DNA of 64,000 nt from Lamellibrachia columna (taxonomy: Eukaryota > Annelida > Polychaeta > Sabellida > Siboglinidae), in the NCBI GenBank assembly GCA_963662155.1, contig OY759261.1:3894727-3958726 (forward strand), written 5' to 3'. Position 1 is the first letter of the stretch, and each line of letters opens with the position of its first letter. The notes under the pieces were generated by a model, which saw nothing but the letters and a program-made list of their open reading frames with translations, ran no database searches and was not told the origin of the DNA. The translations under genes and the position numbers were made by a program. Positions 63,068-64,000 of the stretch are shown in pieces.

Positions 63068-63225
63068 TCATAAATCAGAACCTCGATCATAGCATATATA
63101 CACTATTACACACAGCGCCACTTCCACGCCAACCTGGCTGACGGGTCGACATCGAGACGAGTGTATCTTCAGATTTTCTCTTCTAGTGAAGGAATGGTCG
63201 CACATTGCACAAAGGTACTCGGATG
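63068..63225 (-). pseudogene. C2HC zinc-finger segment of virus-like element (B)
   Basis: The minus strand reads YLCAMCDHSFTRRENLKIHS then SRC, giving C-x2-C-x12-H-x4-C spacing. It lies just ahead of the polymerase-like fragment and just after the 50-bp satellite, as in copy A where the finger is degraded. Confidence 0.5.
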
Positions 63226-63234
63226 TCTTTACCG

Positions 63235-63485
63235 GCGGCGTGTGCGAGGACTCGCCTGTGAACACAGCCGCGGGACGACGAGTGACGGCGTGTGCGAGGA
63301 CTCGCTTGTGAACACAGCCGCGGGACGACGAGTGACGGCGTGTGCGAGGACTCGCCTGTGAACACAGCCGCGGGACGACGAGTGACGGCGTGTGCGAGGA
63401 CTCGCCTGTGAACACAGCCGCGGGACGACGAGTGACGGCGTGTGCGAGGACTCGCCTGTAAACACAGCCACGGGATGACGAGCGA
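63235..63485. repeat. 50-bp satellite (B), about five copies
   Basis: Same unit as 15,031-16,585, without higher-order structure. Likely closer to the pre-expansion state. Confidence 0.97.
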
Positions 63486-64000
63486 CGGCGCCATCTTCTT
63501 CCAACGATCTAAGACACAACGACAAGCACATCTTTGAAGTAACCGGCTTATTTACTACTGTTTCGACACTGGGGACCGCTTTTACTCTTTGCTAATCGCT
63601 AGTCACTAGACAGAATATTTTGACCTTTGATCAATGACATTTGACATATGAACAATGACCTTTGTCCACTGATGTTTGACCTCCTTATCCTCATCCTCTT
63701 TGGATCTCCCAAAAGTCCCATATAAGTACCCAGGAGACTGAGAGGGGAGCAAATAAATGTATTTGTTTGGAAAGGTTATGAAGTGATTAAATAGAAATAT
63801 GTTTAATAAATTTGAAGAAGGAAGTAGAACCAGAGATAACACATAAGTAGAGCCAGAGATAACACATAAGTTTTAGTTGCGGAACTGTGTAGGTTGGATA
63901 TGAGAAAGTACTAATTCTCACCGAACAAACTATGAATGGGACAATTTATTTAGTGACTGTTTTAATGCTAGTAGTGTCAATGTTGTTCACACACAAAAAT
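63486..64000. other. Right end of window, copy B intron 6
   Basis: Matches 16,586-17,370, including two units of the 23-bp array at 63,826-63,872. No gene. Confidence 0.6.

Overview
The window is eukaryotic: a repeat-dense, AT-rich stretch of an invertebrate metazoan genome. The evidence is phase-consistent introns with GT-AG borders, LINE, Ty3/Gypsy, hAT-like and tRNA-SINE remnants, and very many micro- and minisatellites. A marine invertebrate, perhaps a mollusc or another lophotrochozoan, fits best, but the sequence does not settle this. No rRNA, tRNA, CRISPR array or prokaryotic gene was found.

The main feature is a large direct duplication. Positions 1-17,370 (copy A) align in order with 42,927-64,000 (copy B). 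About 25.6 kb of other sequence lies between them. Each copy carries the same gene in pieces: a 91-bp signal-peptide exon present twice per copy (1065 and 5249; 43,818 and 50,098), then exons encoding LDL-receptor class B (YWTD) propeller repeats. Splice phases agree through the whole set (1, 1-1, 1-2, 2-1, 1-2, 2-1, 1-stop). In copy A the chain 5249-5339, 7793-7912, 9496-9667, 10030-10175, 11394-11523, 12832-12926, 17857-18326 sums to 1,224 bp, exactly 408 codons with the stop. Copy B keeps all the same exons open, but its last exon lies past the window edge. Copy B exon 3 has grown from 172 to 1,387 bp by in-frame amplification of a 27-bp unit. Exons of A and B differ mostly at amino-acid-changing sites, and I see no frameshift in any exon.

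Introns of both copies hold a 30-bp decapeptide-coding minisatellite and a CR1/Jockey-type LINE (intron 1), a second LINE fragment, a roughly 1-kb hAT-like MITE (intron 2), TA/GT microsatellites (intron 4), and remnants of a large DNA-virus-like element with 25-bp and 50-bp satellites (introns 5-6). Copy-specific events include an 11-bp array, a promoter-like insert and a SINE only in A, and an eleven-copy 50-bp array and extra virus-like sequence only in B.

The middle region (18.3-42.9 kb) is mostly repeats: 43-bp, 59-bp, 26-bp, 22-bp, 12-bp and second 59-bp arrays, a decayed Ty3/Gypsy element, a LINE interrupted by a 3.5-kb satellite that seems to have grown from its own coding sequence, a minus-strand LINE nested in an LTR-like repeat, and a minus-strand zinc-finger gag-like ORF carrying a 24-bp coding repeat. 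One candidate cysteine-rich secreted first exon sits at 34,125-34,381.
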